From: Oceanospirillaceae bacterium
GTDB taxonomy: Bacteria; Pseudomonadota; Gammaproteobacteria; Pseudomonadales; Balneatricaceae
Length of the DNA: 58,999 nt
NCBI GenBank assembly: GCA_003523085.1
Contig: DPHD01000077.1
Coordinates: 11,631 to 70,629, forward strand
Direction of reading: 5' to 3'
Shown: piece after piece, positions 15,271 through 24,239 of the stretch
Layout of the letters: each line of letters begins with the position of its first letter
Position numbering within the stretch: position 1 is the stretch's first letter
The notes under the pieces: model-generated
Database searches by the model: none
The model's input: the letters and a program-made list of their open reading frames with translations, nothing else
What the model was told of the DNA's origin: nothing
Made by a program: the position numbers and the translations under genes

Positions 15271-16470
15271 TTAAAATACGCTAGCAAGGCGATAATGTTC
15301 TATTGCAGCGTCCATATGACCTAAATGATGCTGCAAACGGGCCATTTCTGCGTGCGCGTGTTTGCTTGCCTGTAAGTTTAAGCTGGCCTGCAAATAGTCT
15401 TGGGCTTTACCCCACAGTTCCAACCGACGACACAAGCGACCTAAGGTGAGCTTTAAGGCTGCGCTGTCTTGCGCCTTGGTTTGCCAAGCTTCTGCGGTGC
15501 TAAGACGCTGTTCCATGTCCAGCAAGGGCAAATGAGCATACTCCAATACCAGATCATCCTGCCATTGTTGGGCTAAACTTTTCTCAATGAAGGCGGCGGT
15601 TCTAACCGCCGGGCTCGTTTCTATGCGGCCCATGGCTTGGGCATAAGCCAAAATACTGGCACCATGCTGAGTGACAGCGGGTGGCGCTTTACGCCACAAC
15701 GCCTCGAGGTTATCTAAGCCGTTGTCGGCGGCATTGGCGGCGTTTTTTTGTGTTTGAGCAAGGGCTCTGCCGTAGGCAAGTTGCTGCTGGCGGCTCAACT
15801 GTTCTGACGTCAATTGCTTATGTTTACCCACAACCGTGAGCAGCTCAATCAACTCTGGCCATTGCTGCACCCGCTGTAATACATCCAATAACAATTGATT
15901 GGCTTCGGCATGTTGCGGATTGAGTTGATGTAATCGTTGCAAGGATTCTAATGCACTTTGATCATCGCCTTGATACAGGCACACCTCAGCCAACTTTAAA
16001 TGTACCAATTGCTGACTACCGGGAAACTCGGTAACTAAGCCTTGTAACACTTGCTTAGCTTCATCCAACTTACCTTGACGCCCTAAAGCCGTGGCCAAGG
16101 CTGGCAACACGACGATGGGCTGGGTGGTCACCGGCGCTAGCTCAGCGAATTTTTTCTCTGCGCGCAGGTTTTGACCGTCGGCCAAGGCCAATAAGCCGTG
16201 TCGGGTCTGCATCTGCATACGCTTTAAACGGCTCGATTCCTGCCAACGGCCTAATACCTGAAAGGGTAAATTAAACGCCACCAACAAACGCAGGCTTAAC
16301 GCTAGGGCCACAAACAACAGTACCACCGCCGCCAATAGCAACCACAAACTCATTTCCACACTGGTGTTGCCCCAAGCTAACAGTACATAACCAGGGTCAA
16401 CATGCATCAAAGTGCCCAACCACGCACCCGCTAACAGTACCAACAACACCACTACAACCCAAAATCGCAT
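15271..16470 (-). CDS. hemY: HemY, inner-membrane TPR protein of the heme cluster
   Basis: 399 residues. Two N-terminal membrane helices (about 3-22 and 41-66) are followed by a periplasmic or cytosolic TPR solenoid rich in leucine and glutamine. This is the proteobacterial HemY/YhjJ-type protein, not the oxidase of the same name. It is the last of four genes hemC-hemD-hemX-hemY, 4 bp after hemX. Its role in tetrapyrrole metabolism is only loosely defined. Confidence 0.9.
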   Translation of the reverse strand: MRFWVVVVLLVLLAGAWLGTLMHVDPGYVLLAWGNTSVEMSLWLLLAAVVLLFVALALSLRLLVAFNLPFQVLGRWQESSRLKRMQMQTRHGLLALADGQNLRAEKKFAELAPVTTQPIVVLPALATALGRQGKLDEAKQVLQGLVTEFPGSQQLVHLKLAEVCLYQGDDQSALESLQRLHQLNPQHAEANQLLLDVLQRVQQWPELIELLTVVGKHKQLTSEQLSRQQQLAYGRALAQTQKNAANAADNGLDNLEALWRKAPPAVTQHGASILAYAQAMGRIETSPAVRTAAFIEKSLAQQWQDDLVLEYAHLPLLDMEQRLSTAEAWQTKAQDSAALKLTLGRLCRRLELWGKAQDYLQASLNLQASKHAHAEMARLQHHLGHMDAAIEHYRLASVF

Positions 16471-16474
16471 GGCT

Positions 16475-17722
16475 TTACTCCTGCACTGCCGACACGCTTG
16501 GGGTGTCGTGTAAGGTCGCTATAAAACTTTGCAAGGCATTGAGCGAGCCACTGATATTAGGCATAGTCACCAGTACCTCAACCTCAGATAAAGCCGCCGC
16601 CTGCTTGTGCATGGCTTGCGCGACCTTGTCATTGGCCCGATAGTATTGCTGTAACAGCTGTTGCACCTGAATTAGAGACTGATCGTAGATACTTTGTTGG
16701 CGGCGCAATAACGCCACCTGGGTCTGACTTAAGGCCATTTCGATACGCATACGCACTAGCAATTCTGCGGCGGGAGTCAGCAACTGTTGATCGGCTTGAG
16801 TGCGGGACTGAACCTTGACCAGTTGCTTCAACTCACCCCAAACACTGGCCGATACGGCTTGGGTCGATTGCCACAATAGCTGCGTCCAAGAGTTTGACGG
16901 GGCCTCTGATGTGGCGGCAGACGAGGCTGAAACCTCAGCAACAACCGATTCAGCTGGCGTAATCTGTGCCCGAGGCGCAATAAAGGTTAACTGACTGGCT
17001 TGGCCCGTGAGTGCTGCCAGCTGTGCATACACGCCCTCCACGTCAATGCTAGGCACCAAAGTGAGTGCCGCTAGGTCTGCCGCAATGGCTCGTCTCACGC
17101 CATAAGTGCCCACCTGCTCACTGTCGCGAATGATGATGTCGGCAGCCTGCAACAAAGCAATCGCCGAACTGCTGGCTTGCTCCATAGCCAAACGCTGGTT
17201 GGCCAAACGTAATAAATACTCAGCTTCAGCCAATTGCCACTGGGGCAACACCAAACCCTGATCTAACTGGGCCTTGGCCATACGCTCCATCGAACTGACT
17301 AAAGCGTTGTCCATGCGGCTCACTTGCGCACTGAGGTCGCCTTGCTGCTGAGAAAATTGGGTGATTGCGCTGTGCTGCGTGGCTGACAGCTGTGCTACCT
17401 CTTGGGTTAGCGTTTGTTGTTCTTGTTGCCATTGTTGTAAGTTGGCCAATTGGCCCGTTTGGTCGCTAGCGATATTGGCGTATTGACTTTGTGATTGCCA
17501 CTGCATATAGCCCAAACCCACAACGGCCGCTACCAACAGTATTACCAACAGCCACAATAGACCGTGTTTACCACTGGCAGTAGTTACGGTTTTGGAGGCA
17601 GAAGGTTTTGCTTTGGCTGCACGATCTGCAGATTTAGAAACCGACTTTACTTCGGGCTCGGTTTTGGTTGGTGTGTTGGTCTTGTCTTGTGTCACTGTGT
17701 CAGCATCCTTAGTCACGGCCAT
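16475..17722 (-). CDS. hemX: HemX, membrane-anchored coiled-coil protein
   Basis: 415 residues. A lysine- and threonine-rich cytosolic N-terminus (about 1-50) is followed by one membrane helix (LLWLLVILLVAAVVGLGYMQW, about 53-73) and then a long glutamine-rich coiled coil. It matches the HemX family encoded in proteobacterial hemCDXY operons. No methyltransferase domain is fused, so it is not a siroheme enzyme. It lies between hemD (12 bp gap) and hemY (4 bp gap). Confidence 0.9.
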   Translation of the reverse strand: MAVTKDADTVTQDKTNTPTKTEPEVKSVSKSADRAAKAKPSASKTVTTASGKHGLLWLLVILLVAAVVGLGYMQWQSQSQYANIASDQTGQLANLQQWQQEQQTLTQEVAQLSATQHSAITQFSQQQGDLSAQVSRMDNALVSSMERMAKAQLDQGLVLPQWQLAEAEYLLRLANQRLAMEQASSSAIALLQAADIIIRDSEQVGTYGVRRAIAADLAALTLVPSIDVEGVYAQLAALTGQASQLTFIAPRAQITPAESVVAEVSASSAATSEAPSNSWTQLLWQSTQAVSASVWGELKQLVKVQSRTQADQQLLTPAAELLVRMRIEMALSQTQVALLRRQQSIYDQSLIQVQQLLQQYYRANDKVAQAMHKQAAALSEVEVLVTMPNISGSLNALQSFIATLHDTPSVSAVQE

Positions 17723-17734
17723 TATGGCCTCACA

Positions 17735-18508
17735 TCACTCAACATTGAGTGCCCTTACCCGCTGTAATAAAGTATCGCACATTGCTTGGTTGCTGGCACC
17801 TTCACTTACCAGCAACTGCTGGTAACCTAATTCGTGTGCCTGCTGTGCTACCCGTTGGCTAGGCACCAGCAACAGCGTTTGCTGTGGGTCGCACCAATTT
17901 TGACCACCTAAAAGGTGATCAAAATTGGCCAATGTATCGCCACTTTGCAACACCACAGTTTGGGGTGAAAAGCGCTCTAAGTGTAGCAGAGTCTGAGCAT
18001 TTATCACCGGCGTTTGACGGCCATAACATTGCGCATACTCTACCGTTACGCCTTTATATCGAAGTGTTTGCGCAAGGGTTTCTCGCCCCCCCACACCCCG
18101 TACGATGAGCACCTTGTGATGGGGCTGGATTTGCGGCATTAAATCGACTAACAAATCTTCACTGGTATCACCCAACTTGGGCCGTTGCGCATCCACAGCA
18201 TAAGCCTGCAACTGCACCTGGGTTGAATGGCCCATGGCCCACCACTGCACACCTACAGGCCACTGCGGCCAATAGTCTTGCGCTAAGTCCAGCCAGTGGT
18301 GTGCGGCATTGGTACTAATCACAATCACATGATCAAAGGTATACAGTTCCATGGCCAAACGTTTGCTTTGCAAGCCATCGACCGAACTGGGATCCACCGG
18401 CGTAATGGCTAAACAGGGTTGATGCACTACCTCAAAGCCACTGTCAGTCATCAGCTCAATCATCGCCGCTGCTTGGGCTGTGGGTCGGGTCACCAAAACG
18501 CGCATCAT
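17735..18508 (-). CDS. hemD: Uroporphyrinogen-III synthase
   Basis: 257 residues, standard for HemD. The family is poorly conserved, but the N-terminal RVLVTRPTAQAAAMIELM, the KVLIVRGVGGRETLAQTLRYKG segment and the operon position after hemC identify it. It cyclises hydroxymethylbilane with inversion of ring D. It lies 12 bp downstream of hemC. Confidence 0.95.
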   Translation of the reverse strand: MMRVLVTRPTAQAAAMIELMTDSGFEVVHQPCLAITPVDPSSVDGLQSKRLAMELYTFDHVIVISTNAAHHWLDLAQDYWPQWPVGVQWWAMGHSTQVQLQAYAVDAQRPKLGDTSEDLLVDLMPQIQPHHKVLIVRGVGGRETLAQTLRYKGVTVEYAQCYGRQTPVINAQTLLHLERFSPQTVVLQSGDTLANFDHLLGGQNWCDPQQTLLLVPSQRVAQQAHELGYQQLLVSEGASNQAMCDTLLQRVRALNVE

Positions 18509-18520
18509 GGCTAAACCGGT

Positions 18521-19447
18521 TTATTGTGCACTATAAATGGCTTGTAAAATTTCGCCAGCACCTTGAGCCAACAAATCTTCTGCGGCAGTAATGCCCAACG
18601 CCTCTGCATCTTCGCGGGGGCCGGTAATTTCGGTGGTCAATACTCGGCTGCCGTCTACCTCGCCCACCAAACCGCGCAACCACAACTGATCTTGCTGCAG
18701 TTCGGCAAAACAGGCAATAGGCACCTGACAGCCGCCTTCTAAACGCCGATTGAGTGCCCGCTCGGCCGTCACCCGATCGGCTGTGTCTTGATGGTGCAAG
18801 GGCGCTAATAACGCCATGGTTTTAGCATCGCCCAAACGACATTCCACACCCACGGCACCTTGGCCTCCGGCGGGTAAACACTGGGTGTCGGTTAAACGTG
18901 ACTGAATGCGGTGATGAAAATCGAGGCGCATAAGGCCCGCACTGGCCAAAATAATAGCATCATATTGGCCAGCATCTAACTTCGCCAAGCGGGTATTTAC
19001 ATTACCCCGTAAGTCCAACAGCTCAAGGTCCGGGCGCAGGGCTTTCACTTGCAGCTGGCGACGTAGGCTCGAGGTGCCCACTTTAGCACCTTGGGGCAAG
19101 TCATCTAGGTTGTTATAGTGGTTGCTGACAAAGGCATCGCTGGGGTCTTCGCGTTCACAAATAATAGCCAACCCCAAACCTTGGGGAAATTCCATTGGCA
19201 CATCCTTCATTGAGTGTACGGCAATGTCGGCGCGGTCTTCCAGCATGGCTTGCTCTAATTCTTTCACGAACAAGCCTTTTCCACCCACTTTAGCTAAGGG
19301 CACATCCAAGATTTTATCGCCTTTAGTTTTCATGCCCAGCAATTCAACCACCAAACCTGGGTGATGGCGTTCGAGCTCGGCTTTTATAAAATACGCCTGC
19401 CAAAGGGCGAGCTGGCTTTCACGGGTAGCAATTCTTAACTTAGTCAT
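18521..19447 (-). CDS. hemC: Porphobilinogen deaminase (hydroxymethylbilane synthase)
   Basis: 308 residues. The N-terminus reads LRIATRESQLALWQA. The dipyrromethane-cofactor cysteine lies in RRLEGGCQVPIACFAEL, and LRGNVNTRLAKLD is conserved. It condenses four porphobilinogens into hydroxymethylbilane. It is the first gene of the minus-strand hemCDXY operon and divergent from trmB across 143 bp that should hold both promoters. No clearly spaced promoter pair stood out there. Confidence 0.98.
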   Translation of the reverse strand: MTKLRIATRESQLALWQAYFIKAELERHHPGLVVELLGMKTKGDKILDVPLAKVGGKGLFVKELEQAMLEDRADIAVHSMKDVPMEFPQGLGLAIICEREDPSDAFVSNHYNNLDDLPQGAKVGTSSLRRQLQVKALRPDLELLDLRGNVNTRLAKLDAGQYDAIILASAGLMRLDFHHRIQSRLTDTQCLPAGGQGAVGVECRLGDAKTMALLAPLHHQDTADRVTAERALNRRLEGGCQVPIACFAELQQDQLWLRGLVGEVDGSRVLTTEITGPREDAEALGITAAEDLLAQGAGEILQAIYSAQ

Positions 19448-19590
19448 AGATCTTCAATGGGGTTGAGACAATATTATGGAACCTAGTGTATCAAATTGCT
19501 CACCCATAGACGCCATACTGGTACTGTTTTATTGATCAGTTACAGGTAAAATACGCCCTTAGCTGCCCTTTTCCAATTAAGAGCCATTTT

Positions 19591-20295
19591 ATGCCCTCTG
19601 AATCCCCCGTTGATGTAGAAAACCCACGTCGTATCCGTAGTTTTGTAAAACGTGCTGGCCGCATGACGCCGTCGCAAGAACACGCTTTGGAGCATTATTG
19701 GTCACGCTATGGTTTACAACTTAGCCAAGGACTGCTTGATTTTGAAGCGCTGTTTGGCAACAACCATCCGGTGATCATGGAAATTGGTTTTGGCATGGGC
19801 GATTCTCTGTCTACCATGGCCTCCACCATGCCGCAAAACAACTACATTGGTATTGAAGTACACCGCCCGGGTGTAGGCCGCTTACTAAACAATATTGCCA
19901 CCCAAGAGCTTACTAATGTGCGGGTATTTTGTGATGACGCCATTGAAGTCATGGCCCAGTGTATTGCAGATGGCAGCCTAGCCGGTGTGCAATTGTTCTT
20001 TCCCGACCCATGGCATAAAAAGAAGCACCACAAACGCCGCATCGTGCAGCCTCAATTTGCTCAAGACATCCGTCAAAAGTTAACCGCTGGTGGTGTATTT
20101 CACATGGCCACCGATTGGCAGCCCTATGCAGAACACATGATGGAAGTCATGGAGCCCGCCGAAGGTTACTCTAACCAAGCCGGTGCCAACCAATACTCTC
20201 CGCAACCAGAGTACCGCCCTAGCACTAAATTTCAGCGCCGTGGTGAAGGCAAAGGCCATGGGGTGTGGGATTTGATGTATGCTAAACACAGCTAA
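19591..20295 (+). CDS. trmB: tRNA (guanine-N7-)-methyltransferase
   Basis: 234 residues. The SAM-binding motif EIGFGMGDSL and the TrmB signature FFPDPWHKKKHHKRR are present, with the downstream ATDWQPYAEHM block. It methylates guanosine 46 in the variable loop of many tRNAs. It heads a two-gene unit with ybaK, 15 bp downstream. Confidence 0.97.
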   Translation: MPSESPVDVENPRRIRSFVKRAGRMTPSQEHALEHYWSRYGLQLSQGLLDFEALFGNNHPVIMEIGFGMGDSLSTMASTMPQNNYIGIEVHRPGVGRLLNNIATQELTNVRVFCDDAIEVMAQCIADGSLAGVQLFFPDPWHKKKHHKRRIVQPQFAQDIRQKLTAGGVFHMATDWQPYAEHMMEVMEPAEGYSNQAGANQYSPQPEYRPSTKFQRRGEGKGHGVWDLMYAKHS

Positions 20296-20310
20296 CGGCC
20301 CTGTACCCCC

Positions 20311-20775
20311 ATGACTCCCGCCATCGATCAACTTATCAATTTGGGCATTCGCCACCAAACACACGAGTATTCTCACGACTCGAATGCAACATCTTATGGC
20401 ACGGAAGCAGCCCAAAAAATGGGTGTGCCGCCGCAACAGGTGTTTAAAACTTTGGTGGTGGATGCCGGCAACAAAGGGTTGGCGGTGGCGGTGCTGCCGG
20501 TTGATCAACAGCTCAACTTAAAACTGATGGCCAAAGCCATGGGCGCTAAAAAAGTCGCCATGGCAGAGCCAAATGCGGTGAGCCGCAGTAGCGGTTATGT
20601 GTTGGGTGGGGTGAGCCCGATTGGGCAAAAACGTGCGCTTACTACGGTGATAGATGTTAGTGCTGAAAGATTTGAAAGCATCTATGTGAGCGGTGGGCGT
20701 AGAGGTTTGGAAATCGAGCTTGCAGCCAGAGATTTAGCTACTGTGACCAATGGTCAATTGACGCTAATTACTTAA
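20311..20775 (+). CDS. ybaK: Cys-tRNA(Pro)/Cys-tRNA(Cys) deacylase YbaK
   Basis: 154 residues, full length for YbaK/EbsC. The family features are the catalytic-lysine region FKTLVVDAGNKGLAVAVLP, the SGYVLGGVSPIGQ loop and VSGGRRGLEIEL. It hydrolyses cysteine mischarged onto tRNA-Pro. Its end overlaps the stop of a minus-strand 44-codon gene by 8 bp. Confidence 0.95.
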   Translation: MTPAIDQLINLGIRHQTHEYSHDSNATSYGTEAAQKMGVPPQQVFKTLVVDAGNKGLAVAVLPVDQQLNLKLMAKAMGAKKVAMAEPNAVSRSSGYVLGGVSPIGQKRALTTVIDVSAERFESIYVSGGRRGLEIELAARDLATVTNGQLTLIT

Positions 20776-20902
20776 TAGATTCGGGTGATTTTTTGTTTTT
20801 AGGATCGTGGGCACGTAGGTCTAATACACTCCATATTGCTCCAGCACTAATGAAAATAACCACTGCAATTACGGCTATAGCCACTATCACGTCATTAAGC
20901 AT
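20768..20902 (-). CDS. 44-residue single-helix membrane protein, unknown
   Basis: A small minus-strand ORF from ATG 20902 to TAA at 20770-20768. It has one strongly hydrophobic segment (residues about 5-25, VIVAIAVIAVVIFISAGAIW) followed by a charged tail (DLRAHDPKNKKSPESIK), the usual layout of a small inner-membrane protein with a cytosolic basic end. Its ATG overlaps the stop of the 74-residue gene upstream by 8 bp (ATGCTTAA), implying translational coupling. No family is recognised. The overlap and the protein-like composition are the evidence that it is real. Confidence 0.55.
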   Translation of the reverse strand: MLNDVIVAIAVIAVVIFISAGAIWSVLDLRAHDPKNKKSPESIK

Positions 20903-21119
20903 CTTTGATCTCCTGAATGAGTTGGTTCATACGACTAAACCGAGCCCAAGCAAACACTATTGTCAGCACGATAACAAATGCTGCAAAAGACAGCAATAGT
21001 GTACTTTCTGCTCGATGAGATACAATCCAAGTGATAAGGGCCAATATTACACCCACACAAATAAAGAAGACTTGCTTTTGTACGGATAAATCTTCAATCA
21101 ATCCTTTTTCTAGCGCCAT
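20895..21119 (-). CDS. 74-residue two-helix membrane protein, unknown
   Basis: Two predicted membrane segments (about 17-34, VFFICVGVILALITWIVS, and 41-60, LLLSFAAFVIVLTIVFAWA) with a short charged C-terminus (FSRMNQLIQEIKDA). The ATG is preceded by AGGA at suitable spacing. A small perfect stem-loop (ACTAAC/GTTAGT, 21136-21152) lies just upstream in the leader. It is followed by the overlapping 44-residue membrane gene; together they look like a two-component small membrane pair. No family assignment. Confidence 0.65.
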   Translation of the reverse strand: MALEKGLIEDLSVQKQVFFICVGVILALITWIVSHRAESTLLLSFAAFVIVLTIVFAWARFSRMNQLIQEIKDA

Positions 21120-21181
21120 GGTTCACTTCCTGCACACTAACTCCTTGTTAGTTTAGTACAGGTTTCAGAAAGCGCAAAAAA

Positions 21182-21520
21182 TTAATCGGAAAAGGTCACG
21201 TAACTCGGGTCTAGATCTACCACTTGTGCGCTCATGGCGGCAGAGGTGATGCCGAGATCAATAAGGCATTGCACAATCATATTGCTGAGGCCCTTTTTTT
21301 GCTCAGGGGTACGGCCTGCCATAATGTGCGATGTGGCATGGATAAAACGGTCTGAACCGGTGCCGCACACTTGGTGATCGTAGCCGGTGCAGCGCACTTT
21401 GATGTGGTCCGGCTCAAATAAGCCTGATTTCACGTGGACCTCAAACACACTACGCAACAACTTCTCTGGTGTAACGCTATTGCTGAGCTGATTGGAAATT
21501 TCTATAACGCAATGTGGCAT
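21182..21520 (-). CDS. 5-carboxymethyl-2-hydroxymuconate isomerase-like tautomerase
   Basis: 112 residues beginning MPHCVIEISN. After removal of Met, the N-terminal proline would be the catalytic base of the tautomerase superfamily, as in HpaF. The SVFEVHVKSGLFEPDHIKVRCTGYD and HATSHIMAGRTPEQKK segments are family-like. No other homoprotocatechuate genes are nearby, so the true substrate is uncertain. It lies 30 bp downstream of hemE on the same strand and may be co-transcribed. Confidence 0.82.
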   Translation of the reverse strand: MPHCVIEISNQLSNSVTPEKLLRSVFEVHVKSGLFEPDHIKVRCTGYDHQVCGTGSDRFIHATSHIMAGRTPEQKKGLSNMIVQCLIDLGITSAAMSAQVVDLDPSYVTFSD

Positions 21521-21550
21521 GTTAGGTTCCTACTTACTTTTCAATGAACG

Positions 21551-22627
21551 CTATAGGTGATACTGACCGCTTTGGTCATGTACAGCGTCTACAAAGACCT
21601 TGGCACTTTCTGGGTCTACAAACTGGTGAATACCATGGCCTAGGTTAAATACATGGCCGTCATGTTTACCAAAGTCTGCCAAAATACGGCCAACTTCAGC
21701 CTCAATTGTGGGCGCATCGGCATACAAAACACTAGGATCCATGTTGCCTTGAAGGGCCACTTTATCACCCACTCGCTCACGGGCAGTTCCTGCCTCTATG
21801 GTCCAATCTAAACCTAAGGCATCGGCACCTGTAGCAGCCATTTGCTCTAACCATTGGCCGCCATTTTTAGTAAATAAAATCACCGGCACTGGGCGGCCCT
21901 CTGATTCACGAGTAAGGCCATTAACAATACGCTGCATGTAATCCAGCGAGAATGCTTGATAACAAGGGCCGCTTAATACGCCGCCCCAAGTATCAAAAAT
22001 TTGCACTGCCTGGGCACCGGCTGCAATTTGAGCGTTAAGGTAGGCGATCACTGAATCAGCCAATACGCTAAGCACTTGGTGTAACAACTCCGGGGTTGAA
22101 TACATCATGGCTTTGATGTGACGGAAGTCTTTACTGGAACCGCCCTCAATCATGTAAGTCGCCAAAGTCCAAGGGCTACCGGAAAAACCAATCAAAGGCA
22201 CATCGCCCGACAAGGCACTACGGATAGTGCTAACGGCGTTCATCACGTACCCAAGGTCGTCGTTCATGTCCGGCACGGTAAGCGCCGCTACGTCGGCTTC
22301 TGTACGTACTGGCTTTTCAAACTTAGGACCTTCGCCAGCTTCAAAGTATAGACCTAAACCCATGGCATCTGGCACGGTAAGGATATCCGAGAACAAAATA
22401 GCGGCATCTAAGTCGTAACGACGTAACGGCTGTAGTGTGACTTCACAGGCGAAATCAGCATTTTTGCAAAGGCTTAAAAAGTCACCTGCTTGGGCACGAG
22501 AGGCGCGATATTCTGGCAAATAACGTCCGGCTTGGCGCATCATCCATACGGGGGTGACATCCACGGGCTGACCCAGAAGGGCGCGAAGGAAACGGTCGTT
22601 TTTTAATTCAGGTTTTGAAGCAGTCAT
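21551..22627 (-). CDS. hemE: Uroporphyrinogen decarboxylase
   Basis: 358 residues from the ATG at 22627; a TTG three codons upstream is the alternative. It contains LKNDRFLRALLGQPVDVTPVWMMRQAGRYLPEYR in consensus form, the FSDILTVPDAMGLGL block and the LGHGIHQFVDPE end. It decarboxylates uroporphyrinogen III to coproporphyrinogen III in heme synthesis. It is preceded by a good sigma-70 promoter embedded in an inverted repeat and so is probably expressed independently of gltBD. Confidence 0.98.
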   Translation of the reverse strand: MTASKPELKNDRFLRALLGQPVDVTPVWMMRQAGRYLPEYRASRAQAGDFLSLCKNADFACEVTLQPLRRYDLDAAILFSDILTVPDAMGLGLYFEAGEGPKFEKPVRTEADVAALTVPDMNDDLGYVMNAVSTIRSALSGDVPLIGFSGSPWTLATYMIEGGSSKDFRHIKAMMYSTPELLHQVLSVLADSVIAYLNAQIAAGAQAVQIFDTWGGVLSGPCYQAFSLDYMQRIVNGLTRESEGRPVPVILFTKNGGQWLEQMAATGADALGLDWTIEAGTARERVGDKVALQGNMDPSVLYADAPTIEAEVGRILADFGKHDGHVFNLGHGIHQFVDPESAKVFVDAVHDQSGQYHL

Positions 22628-22671
22628 GGCGGGCAATGGGGCCTTAAGGCGAGATAATAAAGATTGCCGCT

Positions 22672-22722
22672 ATGATATAGATCACCTGCTTAATTGTCAC
22701 GGATTGTGGCAACTAAGCAGGT
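22672..22722 (-). promoter_or_regulatory. hemE promoter overlapping a long inverted repeat
   Basis: Minus strand: GTGACA (22700-22695), a 17-bp spacer and TATCAT (22677-22672), each five of six to consensus. The -35 lies inside an inverted repeat. Its outer arms are ACCTGCTTA (22684-22692) and TAAGCAGGT (22714-22722), and the inner arms TTGTCAC/GTGGCAA differ by one wobble pair. No T tract follows on either strand, so it is a poor terminator. It may be an operator or a cruciform. Confidence 0.55.
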
Positions 22723-22738
22723 TTATGCGGCCGTGACG

Positions 22739-24175
22739 TTAGACTTGTAAGTAATCTAACATGCCTTCGGCAGCGCGACGGCCTTCATCGATGGCGGTAA
22801 CCACGAGATCTGAACCACGCACCATATCGCCACCGGCAAAGATTTTGGCATTGGTGGTTTGGAAGGCATACTTTTTTGCCACTAAATCAGATTTTTGTGG
22901 CACTTTTACGCGCTCCCAATCATCTAACTCAATACCGGCATCCGCCATCCAAGGCGTTGGGCTTGGGCTAAAGCCAAAAGCCACAATCACGGCATCCGCG
23001 GCAACAATCTCTTCGCTGCCTTCAATCACAACAGGGCGTCGACGGCCATTTTCGTCGGCCTCACCTAATTCCGTAGTGACTAGTTTGATACCTGTGACTT
23101 TGCCATCTGCACCGACAATTTCTACTGGCGAACGATTAAATAAGAACTGCACACCTTCTTCTTTAGAATTACCGACTTCTTTCACAGAACCCGGCATATT
23201 AGCTTCGTCACGGCGATAAGCACAATAAACGTTGGCCGCAGCTTGGCGGATAGCTGTACGATTACAATCCATAGCGGTGTCGCCACCGCCTAATACCACC
23301 ACTTGTTTGCCTTTTAAGTCGACAAAATCGGCTGCGTCTTTTTCAAAACCCATACGCCGGTTAATGTTGGAGATAAGGTAAGGTAGCGCTTCGTGAACAC
23401 CGTCTAGGTCTTCACCCGGGAAACCGCCACGCATGTACTTGTAGGTGCCCATGCCCATAAACACAGCATCATAGCCATCCATCAGCTGATCCAAGGTGAT
23501 ATCGGTTCCCACTTCGACGTTGAGTTTAAACTCAATACCCATGCCTTCAAAAATTTGACGACGTTTGGCCATCACCGGCTTTTCTAGCTTAAATTCAGGA
23601 ATACCAAAGGTGAGCAAGCCACCAATTTCTGGATGACGATCAAACACAACGGACGACACACCATTACGCGCCAATACATCGGCACAAGCCAAACCCGCAG
23701 GGCCAGCGCCGATAATGGCGACTTTCTTGCCCGTCTCTACTACATGACTGAGATCTGGTGTCCAACCCATAGCGAAGGCAGTGTCGGTAATGTATTTTTC
23801 TACGGAACCGATGGTGACCGCGCCAAAACCGTCATTGAGGGTACACGCACCTTCACACAAGCGATCCTGTGGGCACACACGGCCACAGACTTCTGGCAGT
23901 GAGTTGGTTTGGTGGCACAGCTCTACGGCTTCTAGGATGTTGCCTTCGGAAACAAGCTTAAGCCAGTTAGGAATGTAGTTGTGCACTGGGCACTTCCATT
24001 CACAGTAGGGGTTGCCACACTCTAAACAGCGGTGTGCCTGAGGTTTAGCTTCGACCTCAGTATATGGGTGATAGATTTCAGCAAACTGGCGCTTACGCAA
24101 GTCTTGATGCACCTTTGATGGGTCTTGACGGCCTACATCGATGAATTGAAAATGGTTGTCTAATCGTTGAGCCAT
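22739..24175 (-). CDS. gltD: Glutamate synthase (NADPH) small subunit
   Basis: 478 residues. The N-terminal iron-sulfur region has ECGNPYCEWKCPVHNYIPNW and CGRVCPQDRLCEGACT. FAD binding is seen at AIIGAGPAGLACADVLAR, and NADPH binding at VVVLGGGDTAMDCNRTAIR. It passes electrons from NADPH to GltB. It lies 64 bp downstream of gltB and is almost certainly co-transcribed. Confidence 0.98.
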   Translation of the reverse strand: MAQRLDNHFQFIDVGRQDPSKVHQDLRKRQFAEIYHPYTEVEAKPQAHRCLECGNPYCEWKCPVHNYIPNWLKLVSEGNILEAVELCHQTNSLPEVCGRVCPQDRLCEGACTLNDGFGAVTIGSVEKYITDTAFAMGWTPDLSHVVETGKKVAIIGAGPAGLACADVLARNGVSSVVFDRHPEIGGLLTFGIPEFKLEKPVMAKRRQIFEGMGIEFKLNVEVGTDITLDQLMDGYDAVFMGMGTYKYMRGGFPGEDLDGVHEALPYLISNINRRMGFEKDAADFVDLKGKQVVVLGGGDTAMDCNRTAIRQAAANVYCAYRRDEANMPGSVKEVGNSKEEGVQFLFNRSPVEIVGADGKVTGIKLVTTELGEADENGRRRPVVIEGSEEIVAADAVIVAFGFSPSPTPWMADAGIELDDWERVKVPQKSDLVAKKYAFQTTNAKIFAGGDMVRGSDLVVTAIDEGRRAAEGMLDYLQV

Positions 24176-24239
24176 AGTAGCCTCGTATTCTTGGTAATGT
24201 GTTTCTAAGTGCTTGGCAATCGGTTGCTAAGCCTTGGGA

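Noticed and set aside
20793..20999. Plus-strand 68-codon ORF after ybaK
   Set aside because: It is antisense to the two coupled minus-strand membrane genes, and its composition looks like reverse-complement hydrophobic code.
22684..22722. Rho-independent terminator after gltD
   Set aside because: The hairpin is long but has no T tract on either strand and overlaps a good promoter, so it is listed as regulatory.
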